Of a stretch of 64,000 bases of DNA, positions 44,736 through 56,389 are shown piece after piece. This stretch comes from Lepus europaeus (Eukaryota; Chordata; Mammalia; Lagomorpha; Leporidae). Made by a program: the position numbers and the translations under genes. The DNA is taken from contig NC_084834.1 in assembly GCF_033115175.1 (NCBI RefSeq), positions 37,554,077 to 37,618,076 on the forward strand, in the 5' to 3' direction. A model generated the notes under the pieces. The model was not told the DNA's origin. It made no database searches and saw only the letters and a list, made by a program, of their open reading frames with translations. Position 1 is the first letter of the stretch, and each line of letters begins with the position of its first letter.

Positions 44736-44809
44736 AGGGTCTTAAGAAAGTTCATGGAAAGTGTATTGTTAAAAATACGTATTTCAAATTTTTGCATCAA
44801 AATATTTTT
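44736..44809. repeat. Palindromic MITE-like element, left half (split by SINE)
   Basis: GGGTCTTAAGAAAGTTCATGGAAAGTGTATTGTT ... TTTTTGCATCAAAATAT. The other arm lies past the SINE at 45108-45150. Confidence 0.65.
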
Positions 44810-45107
44810 TCAAGATTTATTTATTCAAAATGCAGTTATGGGGGTGGGAAGAGAGAAAGAGAATCTTCCATCTGCTTGTTCACTCCCCAAATGGCTGCAA
44901 CAGCTAGGGCTGGACTAGGCCAAAGCCAGGAACCAGGAGCTTCTTCCAGGTCTCCCACGTGGTTGCAGGGATCCAAGGCCTTAGGCCATTTTCCCCTGCC
45001 TTCCCAGGCACATTAGCAGGGATCTGGATCAGAAGTGGAGCAGCCAGGACTCGAACTGGAGTCCATGGGATGCTGGCATCACAGGCAGCATTACCTGCTA
45101 TGTCCCA
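44810..45107 (-). mobile_element. CSINE, antisense, inside a MITE-like element
   Basis: CAAGATTTATTTATTCAAAATGCAG start, CCACGTGGTTGCAGGGATCCAAGG, TTACCTGCTATGTCCC end. It separates the two arms of the palindromic element. Confidence 0.85.
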
Positions 45108-45150
45108 TCTTTTAATTCCATTGTTCAGGAACTTTTTGAAGTCTTTTCAT
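45108..45150. repeat. Palindromic MITE-like element, right arm
   Basis: CTTTTAATTCCATTGTTCAGGAACTTTTTGAAGTC is the inverted partner of the arm at 44736. Confidence 0.65.
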
Positions 45151-45159
45151 AGAGACACG

Positions 45160-45600
45160 ACATTATTAACTGGTTAGAACTAAATGCTTACATGTTTTTG
45201 GTTACTTTTCTATAAAAGCTTGTTGCTCTAAGTACAACTCCAAAATCCAAGAGTCTCTGCGAAGTGAAGGTTTTTTTCATCATTTCGGCACCAAACCTCA
45301 TTTGGTAGCCAGACCTGACCTTGACAGGCCTTTATGTACACAGTGTTTTTCTTTCTCCTAGTAAGTAGTAATATTCATGTATTCTGCTGCAGAAATGTTA
45401 ATGTATATGATTACAGGTCCTGCCCCAAACTATATTAGTATTTAAGTCATAATACTTGCTGAAATCGGAAAAACTCTAAATTCTGAAACATCTGGCTCGA
45501 CAATCTGGTGACCGTGAGCTGTGGTATCCTGCTGTAAGTAATGTCCACAGGGAACAGAGACACGCTTGGGTGGGACAGCAGTGTCAGTTACTGGGGGAAG
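45160..45600. other. Intergenic, unassigned
   Basis: No gene or repeat recognised. Confidence 0.45.
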
Positions 45601-45609
45601 TGCTGCTAG

Positions 45610-45965
45610 GAAAAGGAGCTCTTGTAATCTCCTTAGGCTGCTCTAAGAAATTGCCAGAGACTGAGACTTACAACCAACAGGCATTCATTTCTCACCATTC
45701 TGGAGGCTGGAAGTCTGAGACCAGGGTGCCACCAGCAGAGTCAGGTTCTGGACACAACTGCTGACTTGTTTTCTTCATGTGTTAGATGGGGAAGCCAGGG
45801 AGCTCTCTGGGGTCCCTCTCAAAAGGAAACTCATCCCATTCATAAAGGCTTTGCCCACATGTCTTAATGATCTCCCCAAGGCCCCACCTCCTGAGGCCAT
45901 CACATTGAGGGTGAGGATTCCAACATATGAATTTTGAGAGGATGTAAAACATCCAGCCCACAAGG
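45610..45965 (-). mobile_element. Solo MaLR (ERVL-MaLR) LTR, antisense
   Basis: TCTCCTTAGGCTGCTCTAAGAAATTGCC, CCATTCTGGAGGCTGGAAGTCTGAGACCAGGGTGCC and ATCACATTGAGGGTGAGGATTCCAACATATGAATTTTGAGAGG match the reversed MST/MLT1-type LTR pattern. No retroviral genes adjoin it. An ancient, inactive LTR. Confidence 0.8.
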
Positions 45966-45969
45966 AATA

Positions 45970-47688
45970 TGCTGGTTTTCCCTGCCAATCATCATCCCAC
46001 CAGCAGGTAGAACTAGGAAACATTGGAGAATACAGTTATTTTGATACTTGCCAAAATAGTAAAGACGACTTCATTCAGGACAGTTTTGTGAGAGATGTCA
46101 AGCTATTGCAGTACAGGGAAAGAAATGGCTCAGCTCCAAATACAGCAAAAACACCCAGGGACTTACAGCCAATAAGCAAAGTGAGTGGCTCAGCGGGTGA
46201 AAAATTACCACGGGTAGGCAACAAATTTAGGAGGATTAGCGTTAAAGAGTCTTGCTGGAGGCGGACCAGGCTGATCATGTAAGGAGAGTGGGAGAGTCTC
46301 TAAAATGGTTTAGCAGCATTCCTGGTAAAATTGGAGTAGGCAGACTGAACACAGGGCCCAATAACGAGGCACCTTGTGGAACAGGGCTCAGAGGAGCCTG
46401 TCTAAAATACTTTGTCAGAAACTACACAAGTCCTTGTGCACAGTGTACCACCTACATTATAATATAGAACTTGGCATCCTTGAGTGAGACAATGCCACAG
46501 CAAAAATAAACTGAGGCAGTGGCTAACCACTGAAATGACAAGCAGGGGGAACACACATTTCAGACATTTTGTCCCCTACTAAGCTGATAGTCCTAGTTGG
46601 AAAAAGAATGTTAAGACTGACTGTTGCTTGGTATTTTTAGTAAAGCACTACAGAAAGAACTTGCAGTTCCCAAACAGAGAAAGGAAGAGGAAAACGTTCA
46701 GATATTAAGAACTTTACAGGATTAGAAGCTGCTTCTAAACCCTGAATGGCAAAAGGGACTCAAAAGTCTTTTTAAGGTGAGGGGAAGCCCATTAGACTTC
46801 TCTGGCGATTGTTGGGCAAAGGGATGGATCCCTGTAACAAGCTAGTTACGCATTCCCAGGGCAGTCTTATTTTCAATCATCTGAGGATGCTCTCCGTTAA
46901 AGGGAGGCTGGTTCCTGTGAAGAAAGAAATGCAGCAAACTTTAAGAATTCGGTCTAGAAAGGAGCTAGGTAGCAGTTGCTGGCATATGAAGCCAGCTTAT
47001 AAATAGCTTGAGATTTCGAGGAATTGTACTGCCAAAGAAACATGAACTTGTTGTGAAAATGACAGGCACCAGTTACTTTTCAGAGAAAAAACCAGGAGAG
47101 AACAAGGGGGACCCCCATCAGAGGTCAGAGCAGGGGCTTATCAAGGAGCTTCACTCTTAGGGATGCAATCTTCACAGTCACCCAGTTTTCCAGAATTGCT
47201 CTGAATTCGAGTGTTTCCCTTTATTCCTTTGTATCTGATTATCCTGCTCCCATCACGTTGGTCAAGGGCAAGGGTGAGAGCAAATGACTTGCCTATCAGT
47301 TTAGAGGTGGTCAGGTTATTAGATGCCACATCTAAACCTCAATGGACCTTACAAAAACCAGATTTTGCACAGAGTCAGTAATGTATGAGTGTTGAGTATT
47401 TTCTATGTGAGGGAAGGTTGTGCACGGATATTTAGCAAAAAGAAGAAGGCTGTAACTAAGGCTGCTGTCACCAAAATCCTTTCTCTTATTCCATAGTAAC
47501 ATTGTAGCTGGAATTTGTAGCTTGGCAGTCAGGGCACTTCTCAACAGCTCATGTCTGGACTTAACCAAGTCTCCACACCACTGGAATGGCAGGAGTCCTA
47601 GGGGCCATTTCCAAGTCCAACCCATAAAACCTTACATGTGTACACTCACATGTTCTTTCTCTGCAAATTAGAACTGTAATAACTAGGG
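45970..47688. other. Intergenic between CLGN and SCOC, unassigned 1.7 kb
   Basis: No CSINE, L1 or known gene recognised. Several 60-100 codon ORFs (46088-46282, 46809-47006, 47332-47625 reversed) lack introns, recognised domains or start context. The absence of young repeats over 1.7 kb is notable locally. Confidence 0.4.
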
Positions 47689-47689
47689 G

Positions 47690-47958
47690 CCAGTATTATG
47701 ACATAGCAGGTAAAGCTACCACCTGAGATACCAGTATCCCACATGGGCGCCAGTTCATGTCCTGGCTGCTCCACTTCTGATCCAGCTCCCTGCTAATGGC
47801 CCAAGTGTTTGGGTTGCTGCTACTTCTCATGGGAGACCTGGAAGAAGCTTCTGGCTCCTAGCTACAGCCTGGCCCGTTGTGGCCATCTGGGGAGTGAACC
47901 AGCAGATGCCAGATCTCTCTCTGTAACTCTTTCAAATAAATAAATAACCCTTTAAAAA
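47690..47958 (+). mobile_element. CSINE, sense, with target-site duplication
   Basis: GGGGCCAGTATTATGACATAGCAGG head to CAAATAAATAAATAACCC tail; near-identical flanks TGTAATAACTAG (about 47674) and TGTGATAACTAG (about 47965). Confidence 0.9.
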
Positions 47959-47979
47959 ATTTTTGTGATAACTAGAGTG

Positions 47980-48390
47980 ACTTTGAAGCCACGGTTGCAA
48001 TGGCAGAGCATCCTCAATAACTAAATAATCACATGCAACAACGCCTGCTGGCCTGGAATGCTCACCTCAGAAACCAGCAGCTGTGACACAAACTGCTGTT
48101 ATTCACTTAATTTTTTTATCACTGGGTCTCTTGTTACAGCAACTGAACCTAAAAAATATAACCTTTTTCCTTGGAGATCTTGGATCTTTTTGAGTGATTT
48201 TTCATGTATTATTCATCAATGTATAATAACTAATAATATTTATATTAATAAAAAGAATGTTCCTCTAGATACTCAGTAACTGACTACCTTAAATAAGATA
48301 TGCTATTTACCCTGAGGCACTGAACACCCTGGATTCCCCCACTCTCCCTATGTACCCCACTTCACTTAAAACAACTGTATCAAAACACAC
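47980..48390. other. Intergenic, unassigned, just beyond the SCOC 3' end
   Basis: No gene or repeat recognised. Confidence 0.45.
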
Positions 48391-48391
48391 A

Positions 48392-49827
48392 TAATCTCTG
48401 AAACAGCTTTTTATTAAACAGCAAAGCAGAATTGCAACACAATTTAAATATCTGTCAATCAGGTCACAAAAGGGATGCAAAATGTTTGTAGTGTAACTAC
48501 TATATATTCATACATCAAATCTTACACTTCTACAATAAGATTATTCCATGATTAAAAGTAGTCAAATCTAGTAATCATAAACTATATTATTTGATCTCTT
48601 TTCCTAGAACATTTTAATAATACTTCTGACATTGATTATTCCCTTACCAAACAGTCTACAAACTAAGTTTTTAAAAATTGTTAAAAGATAATGAAAACTC
48701 TGCAAACCAAGTTGACTTTACAGAAAATTCTGGGAGAACAAGTAAGATAAAATACTGAGCAAAGTTATCAATTAGTGCACCCATGAAATTCTCCCAATTC
48801 TGATACTAATATACTCAAGGAGTTTTGCAGTTGATCTGCTGGGTTCTACAAATAAACCTTGAGACCAAATTCTTTGTACTGTTCTCTTCCAGTGGTGGCT
48901 TATGTAAGGTTAAACAATCCATTTTCAAATACATTCCCCAAAATATGTACTCTGCACTAGAGATCACACAACTCAGACAACTCTCGAGTGAGAACATCTG
49001 CAGTTGTTTCCCTACTGTTTTACAAAGTACTTTTACACCCTATTTAACTTTCCCTCAAGATTTTCTATTTTTAAGCACACACCTGACTAGAACGCCTATC
49101 TTTACAGATACCAAGTAGATTATCTTGTAAAAAAGGAAGCTTTTAAAAATCATGACAATTTACTTTCAAGGAAAAATCATTTTTTTTAGCCTCCATCTGT
49201 TTCAATTGATTAAAGAGAAACCAGCAATCCTATCTTATTACTAAATATCACAAATGACAAGCCCTAGCTGAGAAAGTATCTTATTTTGGTGAAGTTTCAA
49301 CAATTAGGGTTCAGATTACATCATAGATGATTAACTATTAAAATTACTTTTACAAATGTCAAACTGTTTTCCTTGGGGAAGGGAGTGGGAAGGAAGAGGC
49401 AAATGGAGCAGAGGCACAACATGGTGGACAGGTACATAAAGCTGTGCATTCAGGACATGATTTTGGTCACTTTTTCACAACATGGTGGGTTTTTCTTGTG
49501 TATCTTACTAAGCCTATAATAAAAGACAGTGCTAAGCCTATAAATCAAAGTAAACTTGATAAAACATTCATCTTCAAGTGTCATAAATATATGCGATTCT
49601 AATTATAAAGTCTCTACAATACATTTGCACATTTTCATAGACTAACATAATACACAAACTTGTGGAAATCTCCAGTTAAGTAGTTAATTTTGCCTACATC
49701 TGACATTATCTTCAGAAATATTCAGTGAAGCCACAAATAAAAGTACTGTAACTTTTGGAATCTATCGAAGTTTTAAAGGAAAAAAAGGTCAGCAGCAACT
49801 CCATGAAAGAGAAGGGACATCGGTCCC
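48392..49827 (-). other. SCOC: SCOC 3' UTR
   Basis: About 1.4 kb after the stop, SINE-free and AT-rich, ending near the reversed AATAAA at 48410-48415. The absence of any young repeat through this block is what one expects of a transcribed, constrained 3' UTR. Confidence 0.7.
48410..48415 (-). terminator. SCOC polyadenylation signal
   Basis: TTTATT on the plus strand, i.e. AATAAA on the minus strand. The cleavage site is inferred about 15-20 bases further on. Confidence 0.65.
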
Positions 49828-49970
49828 CTACTTCCTTTTGCTTTTCGTGTCAGTTGTTTGAAAAACACTGGAAGCTGACATGAGGTTTTCTATATACTGT
49901 CCAAGAACTTGGTTTTCTGATTTAAGCTTCAGATTTTCTTCCTTAACTGCATCTACTCTTGCAGAGAGAT
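49828..49970 (-). CDS. SCOC: SCOC last coding exon
   Basis: Minus-strand acceptor TTTTTTCACATAG ends at 49971. The exon completes Asp and reads [40 protein letters not shown] and TKSKRK, then TAG at 49828-49830. Leucine-rich heptads form the second half of the coiled coil. It matches the conserved SCOC C-terminus throughout. Confidence 0.97.
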
Positions 49971-50399
49971 CTATGTGAAAAAATAAAAATTCCATTATCA
50001 ATAATTTGATGGTGATGACTGTATACCACAAAATGCTTAAGATTATTCAATGCTTAAATTTTCTGTGTTTTCAGATTATTTTAGAGAAGTTAAAGTAAAA
50101 AGCAAACTGTGAATCAGCTGACAACAATTTTTAGAGATTCTACATTAGACCAAATGTTTTTAAACAGCAGTTGTGTTAAGCACTTAATTTTTATAATGAT
50201 TATTTTTTAAAAGACTGTTTTGAAAACATAAATTCTGGTTCATGTCACATACAACCATAACGTCTTTGCCAGCAATGTTTAAAATATGTATTGGGTTAAC
50301 CCAGCTGCATTCATAGTTATAGGCAGTCAGTTTCCAAGCAACTGATCATTTTGTATTTGTACGTTATCAAGAAATTAAAAAGCAGCAGTTACTGATGAT

Positions 50400-50770
50400 C
50401 AAGTAAAATTTTCATTGATTCATTTAACAAATATATGTATTGGGTGTGCCCTAAGAACTGGGCATTGTTCTCAAGGCAACAGTAAACAAACAAAAAAAAA
50501 AGTACTTATGGGAACATGTGCATTAGGGGATACAAGCATTAAATAAGCAAATACAGTGTCACACAGTGATGAGTTGGGCTGGAGAAAAGGCAACGTTAAG
50601 GGTTACTAGAGACCTAAAAGAAGCGACAGAATGAGCCAGATAGATATGCAACTACGGGAGGAAGATCAAAGCAGAGGCCAAAAGCAACTGCTACAGCCCT
50701 GAGTGGAAGCATGCTTGACAGGCCAAAAGAACAACAGGGAAGTGAGACAGGCTGAGGCTCAATGTATGAG
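50400..50770. repeat. Ancient mammalian interspersed repeat
   Basis: TCATTTAACAAATATATGTATTGGGTGTGCCCTAAGAACTGGGCATTGTTC and GAGACCTAAAAGAAGCGACAGAATGAGCCAG follow the common ATTTATTGAGCACCTACTATGTGCCAGGCACT repeat. Family name not assigned. Confidence 0.55.
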
Positions 50771-51327
50771 GCAGAAGTGACCTGAGTCTGAAAGCACCCT
50801 TGGAAATCATAGATGTTGGCTTTTAACAACTCTATAAAAGCCCCTGGAGGCTTCTGTGGGACATGATATTTTCTATGGTGCCAAAAAACACAAAAATACA
50901 ACTTCATAATTAGCCAAAAGATACGTGAGGGGTAGTATTAATTTTACCAAGACATTCAGAAAAATGGAAAAAATTCAGATGAACCCTCTTTTAATCTCTA
51001 AGCCTGTTGTATTGTTTTTTCTTTACTATAAGCTTTATTAGAGTATAGGTAGTAACACTGCAGGACTTACAAGGGGCTCTTGTACCAAAAAGCATTATAT
51101 TAACCCTTAAAGGGGGAAGCCTGGGATCATCATTTGACTTCCTTTTTGAAGCATAGTATTTGTTCTTTAAACCACCATCCAAAGCTCCAGGCCGGAAGAG
51201 GTAGGAGAATAAGACCTTTAAAAGTACCCTTTAAAAATTATACACACTAACAAAATTTAGCAACATAAATGCTTTAAATTCCAATTAACTGGATGCCATT
51301 CAAGAAAACTACGAAATGTAAGCTCAC

Positions 51328-51411
51328 CTTCAAGTGTGTGTTGGAGTTCCAACACTTGATTAATAAGTCGTGTTTTTTCCTCCAGTTCCACCTGATTTTC
51401 GGCATCAACTG
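51328..51411 (-). CDS. SCOC: SCOC middle coding exon
   Basis: Minus-strand acceptor TTTATTACAG and donor GTGAGC. It completes the split Ala codon and reads VDAENQVELEEKTRLINQVL then ELQHTLE. It starts the coiled coil. It is 84 bases; it ends on the first base of Asp completed by the last exon. Confidence 0.96.
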
Positions 51412-51489
51412 CTGTAATAAAAAGGTTCAAAATGTACTGTTAATTAACAGTAAGTATCATTTGCCTTGAGTAGTACTTAAAACTGCAAA

Positions 51490-51720
51490 TGCTTCATCTG
51501 TATTATCTTACTTGACTTGTACAAAGCCCTGGCAATGAAAAGGTTACATTCCCACAATGCAGATGAGGACATGAAGGTGAAGATAAACATGACCTGTCAA
51601 CATCACCAGTTAAGGAATGGAAGCTGCCTTAGAGCCTTTCTAAAATTAGATGAGATATAAATAAGTAAATGAGCCACAATCCAGGTCTTCTAGATACTAC
51701 TCCTCTGCTTTATATTGCTT
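51490..51720 (-). repeat. Probable MIR, antisense
   Basis: TTCATCTGTATTATCTTACTTGACTTG, CACAATGCAGATGAGGACATGAAGG and CCAGTTAAGGAATGGAAGC follow the reversed MIR pattern, strongly diverged. Confidence 0.45.
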
Positions 51721-51778
51721 AATAAGCAAAAAGTCCATAAAACCAGTAACATTACAAAAAGGAAAATGAAGATCATAC

Positions 51779-51850
51779 CATCCATGTCAGCATTCATCAT
51801 CTTGGATAACAAACTTTTGGGCCGTGGATGCCAAATCCTTGATGAATGTT
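51779..51850 (-). CDS. SCOC: SCOC exon with the short-isoform start codon
   Basis: Minus-strand acceptor TTATTGTAG, donor GTATGA. In the SCOC frame it reads HSSRIWHPRPKSLLSKMMNA then DMD. The short isoform starts at the first of two adjacent ATGs (51798-51800). The upstream part would be translated only in longer isoforms. It has IWHPRPKSLLSK where human has ILYPRPKSLLPK. Confidence 0.93.
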
Positions 51851-52535
51851 CTACAATAAGGTAAAGTTAGAAACAGAGACACACAGAGGAATAAAATGTT
51901 ATATTGTTTTTCAAAAATGATTATGTAGTCACATTACCCAACCCAGCAGGACCCTTTCCACACGCCTTACGGTTTCTAAGAATAAGGTAAATAACTTTGG
52001 ATAAATAATGAACAAAGGGTACAAACAGATTACAAGGATTAAATTAACAATAGAAAATGTTGAGCTTCTTAAGAAATACATAAAATTAAATCCCATTGTA
52101 CATTTATTAAATTTTTTTAAAGGTAAGATAATGATCGATGCTAGCAAAGAAGCATGGGAAAACACATAAATACTGGACACAAACTTTACCTATTCTTTTT
52201 TGGAAAGCAGTATAATAAAGATTCATAAAAACTTTTACTGAGCATTTTATTACTCCTAGGAATTTAGCCTAGGGACAATTACAATTACAATTAGAAACAA
52301 CAAAACTATCCACTCCGAGTCTGGTAAATTACAGTTGTAATTTTTAGTGTCATGGCTACTAAAAAGAATCATGACAACTAAAACAACATGGAAAAATTTT
52401 TTATAAAATTATATATTTACTGACATAAATTATGTAAAGTATATAAATATGGCTAAAAAGAACATAGGAAAATAAAATAGCTCATATAAAGGATGATGGT
52501 AGAGATGAAAACAAATGTTTTCAAAACATTCATTA
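51851..52535 (-). other. SCOC intron 1, unassigned part
   Basis: AT-rich intron sequence; no repeat or exon recognised. Confidence 0.45.
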
Positions 52536-52538
52536 TTA

Positions 52539-52790
52539 GGGCCACAGCTGTGGTGCAGCAGGTTAAAGCCCCAGCTTGCAGCACCAGCATCCCATACGGG
52601 TGCCAGTTGAAGTCCCGGCTGCTCTACTTCCCATCCAGCTCCATGCTAATGTGCCTGGAAAACAGCAGAGGATAACCCCTGCACCCATGTGGAGGCCCAG
52701 AAGAAACTCCTGGCTCCTGGCTCCACTCGTCGTGGCCATTTGGGGAGTGAGCCAACAGATAGAAGACCTCTAATTAAATAAAGTTTAAAA
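52539..52790 (+). mobile_element. CSINE, plus strand (antisense to SCOC), shortened
   Basis: GGGCCACAGCTGTGGTGCAGCAGGTTAAAGCC head, GGTGCCAGTTGAAGTCCCGG, ending ACCTCTAATTAAATAAAG; the CT-rich end is missing. Confidence 0.88.
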
Positions 52791-52799
52791 GAAAATTTA

Positions 52800-55135
52800 G
52801 ATATCTGAAACATGCATATGGAATAAATGAAAAAATTCCACTTGTCACCTCCTGATTATAGTTAAAACAGACTAATCAGGATATAGATAAGAAAATAAAT
52901 ATTAACATTTTATTAGAGTAAAAGATGCCTATGAAACAAGTTCTGTTATATTGCTAACATTTCATATTCAATTAAATAATGCTAGTAGACTATTACTAAA
53001 AACAGATGTGTTAGCCAAACACAATCTATTATACTGAAGCAGCCTTAGACCTGGCTTGTCGATGTTGTTACTCTTTCAAACGAGAACTAACTGAACATCT
53101 ACTACACCCAAGGCATGAGTATTACATCTCCATATGCTAAACAGTGGAACTCATACCTATTAAAGAAGCTTACCTACTCCTAGAACTGACATCACAATGA
53201 AAAGATGAGTACACTATACAGACCCTCACAGCTTCAATTAATTTATGTTACATTTCAGGTAGTAGCATACAAATGGAAATACAATGTCCAGTTTACATAT
53301 GTATAAACTTCTTCTCAAGTAAGAATCATTCAACCTAAAAAACAAAGACACCAAACAGCCCTTATACATAGCATTATTTAAAAAGACACTAACTACAAAT
53401 GGTGTATGATCAATTTTAAAATGCTTAATAAACCTACTTCCAAGTCTTCTAGCATCTTCCCACTTACAGCTGTTCTCCCCCATCTCTCTTTCACATGGTT
53501 TTAATTCTCAGGTTCTCTACACTTCAGAGAAAGTATATATTAGTAGGTCTACATAAATCTAAATAAATTGATTATTAAGGGTTTTTTTTTTTTTCAAAAT
53601 TTCTTTTATACAGTTATTTAACCTATTACAGTGTTTGGAGACCACACTTCAAAAAGTATTCCTCTCCATTCAATTACCATATCTGGAATTGAAAAAGAAG
53701 AGTGTTAGCACTGAAAAACTGATGTGCCACTTCCCTGAGAAAACAAAACATTTTTAAGCAGGTGTCAGTCCAACCACTGATCTAGCTAAGCAGGTCTGAG
53801 AAATGGCAAAGGCCACAGCCAAACACAAAAGTAAGCAACACTGGGACTACACAGCCAGCAGCAGTACACTGCGATTTGGTATTGTCCTTGCTAAATTATT
53901 TTGAAGTACTTCAAGTGTCTAATATTCAGTTTTTTAAAATACAGCTAAAACAATTTTAAGACAGCTAAGAAGAATTACATAACATAAGAGCCAAAGCAAC
54001 AAATAACCATCTATCCAACAATCTGATTTTGAAATCAAAGATAGTACAGGAATGGGCTATTCTTTTGCTTATGTTTAGTCAAATATTGAACCAAAAAGTC
54101 TTCCACCAAAAGCACAAGTGCTCCAAGCTGACCAATGCAGCAGGTACGGAAAAAGAAGGCAGTTTCTGGAATTTTGGCCACATGTAATCCAGACAATAGA
54201 ATCTTTATGCATAACTTCATGGTTTGACTTCATCTAAAAAGTGAAAGCTGGGGCGGGGGGAGGAAGCAGTAAAGCAAGGTGGAAAGGGATTATTGAAGCA
54301 AAAATTACTTTAAAAGTACATTCCAGATTGAGGTGGGGGCAACAGTACAAAAGCAGGGCCACAAGGACAGCGCTACAGCAAAACCACACAACCTGAGAGA
54401 ACACGTGAGACTGCACCCCTGGGCCGTCTAATGCAAAACGTGTGCATCATCTAAATCTCCTGATTTATTTATGTGTGGAACAAAAGTTTTCTTTAGTTCT
54501 TTAAAGTGTTTTAGCCATGGATTTTCTTTCAACATAAGATCAGACCTCAAACTGCTCATCTGCATTAGCACATTTAGCTCAGTATTACATCATAATAGGT
54601 ACTTAACACAAGATTTTCAGGTTTATGATCTTTTTATCTGTAGTTGCCATCACATCAATCCAATTCCATGTCAAATATGCTCTTAAAAGTTGTTTCAACT
54701 CCTCTTGCTTCAACACACAATTCTGACATGAAGGCAGGGGATAGCATCCCAAGTGTGGGAACACAGAAATGAATCCGAGCTGCCAAGGCTGCTCCGCCTA
54801 ACCTAACCCTGCCTTAGCTCCATTAGCTCTGAGGTTCCTTGGGTCAGACCTTTCAAAACATTTTGCAAACATCACAATGAAGTTTGATAGCTATCCACAC
54901 CTAGTCTTTGTTAATGGAACAAACCTTGACTTTTTCTTGGTCATTTAATTACAGAAAGTAGAAGGTATGGAGAGAATAAACATCTAGGAACTAAGGCATG
55001 AGGAACATAACTAAGGCATAAGGAACAAGAGCCATTTAAATAAGTAAATTATCTTTTCCATGGTCACCCACCTGAGCGTAGCCAAAGACTACCGTCTTAA
55101 CAAATACAATGCTACCTCTAATCCTGCACAACACC
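52800..55135 (-). other. SCOC intron 1, unassigned 2.3 kb
   Basis: No CSINE, L1 or exon recognised. A T-run is at 53581-53595. The alternative first exon known for human SCOC was looked for on the minus strand and not found. Confidence 0.45.
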
Positions 55136-55139
55136 TCTC

Positions 55140-55378
55140 TTCTCAAAAGGCAGTCTGACACAGCGATTAACAACTCAGATTACAGGGATCCAAATCCTAG
55201 CTAGCTCTACTGTGAGCTCAAGAACCTTGGCAAGGTTGACACCTCAGTCTCTGTTTCCTCCTCTGTAATATGAGGATAGTAATAGTATGTGCACCTCATG
55301 GGTTTGTTGTGATCATCTAAAAAGCTTGTAACAGCACTTTGTACATAGTAGGTATCAACAAATGTTAGCTATTTATTT
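55140..55378 (+). repeat. MIR, plus strand
   Basis: CACAGCGATTAACAACTCAGATTACAGGGATCCAAATCCTAGC, CCTCAGTCTCTGTTTCCTCCTCTGTAATATGAGGATAGTAATAG and AGCACTTTGTACATAGTAGG follow the MIR consensus nearly end to end. Confidence 0.85.
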
Positions 55379-55379
55379 T

Positions 55380-56380
55380 CTGCCTTTTAGCTCTCATTTG
55401 GGCCACAAAAAGAATTTCAGAAAACCATCTGGTCCAGCTGTCTCATTTTACAAATAAAGAGCCCAAAGTCGAAGATCACGGAGGTAAGTTACCCACAGCA
55501 CCATGACAACATACAGCCAGCGGCCCACTCTGGACCATTCCAAAACAGCTGGGCTAACATCTGGGACCTAAAATTTTGACTTTTCCCTAAAACGCATCCA
55601 ACCTCAACCACCCAGCGTTTCTCCACCTAAAATTGATGCTCTTCATCTGTCACCCACTTACTGCTAGTGCACCTGTAAAGCGCTTTGCTACACTTGGCCT
55701 GATGACACTTCGACTGCTCAAACAACGTCTCTGAGCATTCACTTGCTGAGCACTTTACATATGTTGTTTCATCAAACTAACATTTGGAAACTGCACCTTG
55801 CAGATGGCGACACCGCGCCTCAGGTTTCACAGGCAACGTCTGTCTCAAGAAGTTGAATCCGGATTTAATGTCACTGTTCCTACTTTTCTGCAATGGAAGC
55901 AGCTTTCCTGTGGCCCTCATCAAAAGTTGCCATACACTTTGCAGCCCCTGATACCAAACTCCTTTGGTTTTTCTAACTAAACTGAGATGAATCCCATTCC
56001 CTTCTAACTGTGCCAACTGCACGATGACTACCAGTTCATTTCACAGAGATCCAACTGCTGCTTTGACTTGCTCTGATGAAATAAATCCGGTTTCAACTTC
56101 CAGTGATCAAGGAACCGCTGGGCCAAATGAGGACTTAAACGGGTGTGGACGCCCAGAGAGTGGCTACCCACATTTTTAATCAGTGAGTACAGGCACCAGG
56201 ATACCTAGGTTTAGCTTTGGGACCTCAGGTGCGGGGGACACCTGGATTGCCTCTGTCCTTAATACTGTTCCATCACAGTCTGAAATCCACACACTGCCTA
56301 ACACAAGTCTTGCCTTTCAGGAATGTAACCCCTTTCTCCTTTCCAAAGCCTCACTCCCCAATACCTGTTCAGTGGGTTCT
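55380..56380 (-). other. SCOC intron 1 near the promoter
   Basis: Possible MIR-like fragment near 55430-55520 (CAGCTGTCTCATTTTACAAATAAAGAGCCCAAAG). The rest shows no repeat; composition rises in GC toward 56400. Confidence 0.4.
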
Positions 56381-56389
56381 CTTGAGAGA

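Noticed and set aside
45610..45965. Possible intact endogenous retrovirus next to the LTR
   Set aside because: Only one LTR is recognised and no gag, pol or env-like frame adjoins it.
46088..47625. Small ORFs between CLGN and SCOC
   Set aside because: None shows a known domain, splice structure or promoter; lengths fit chance.
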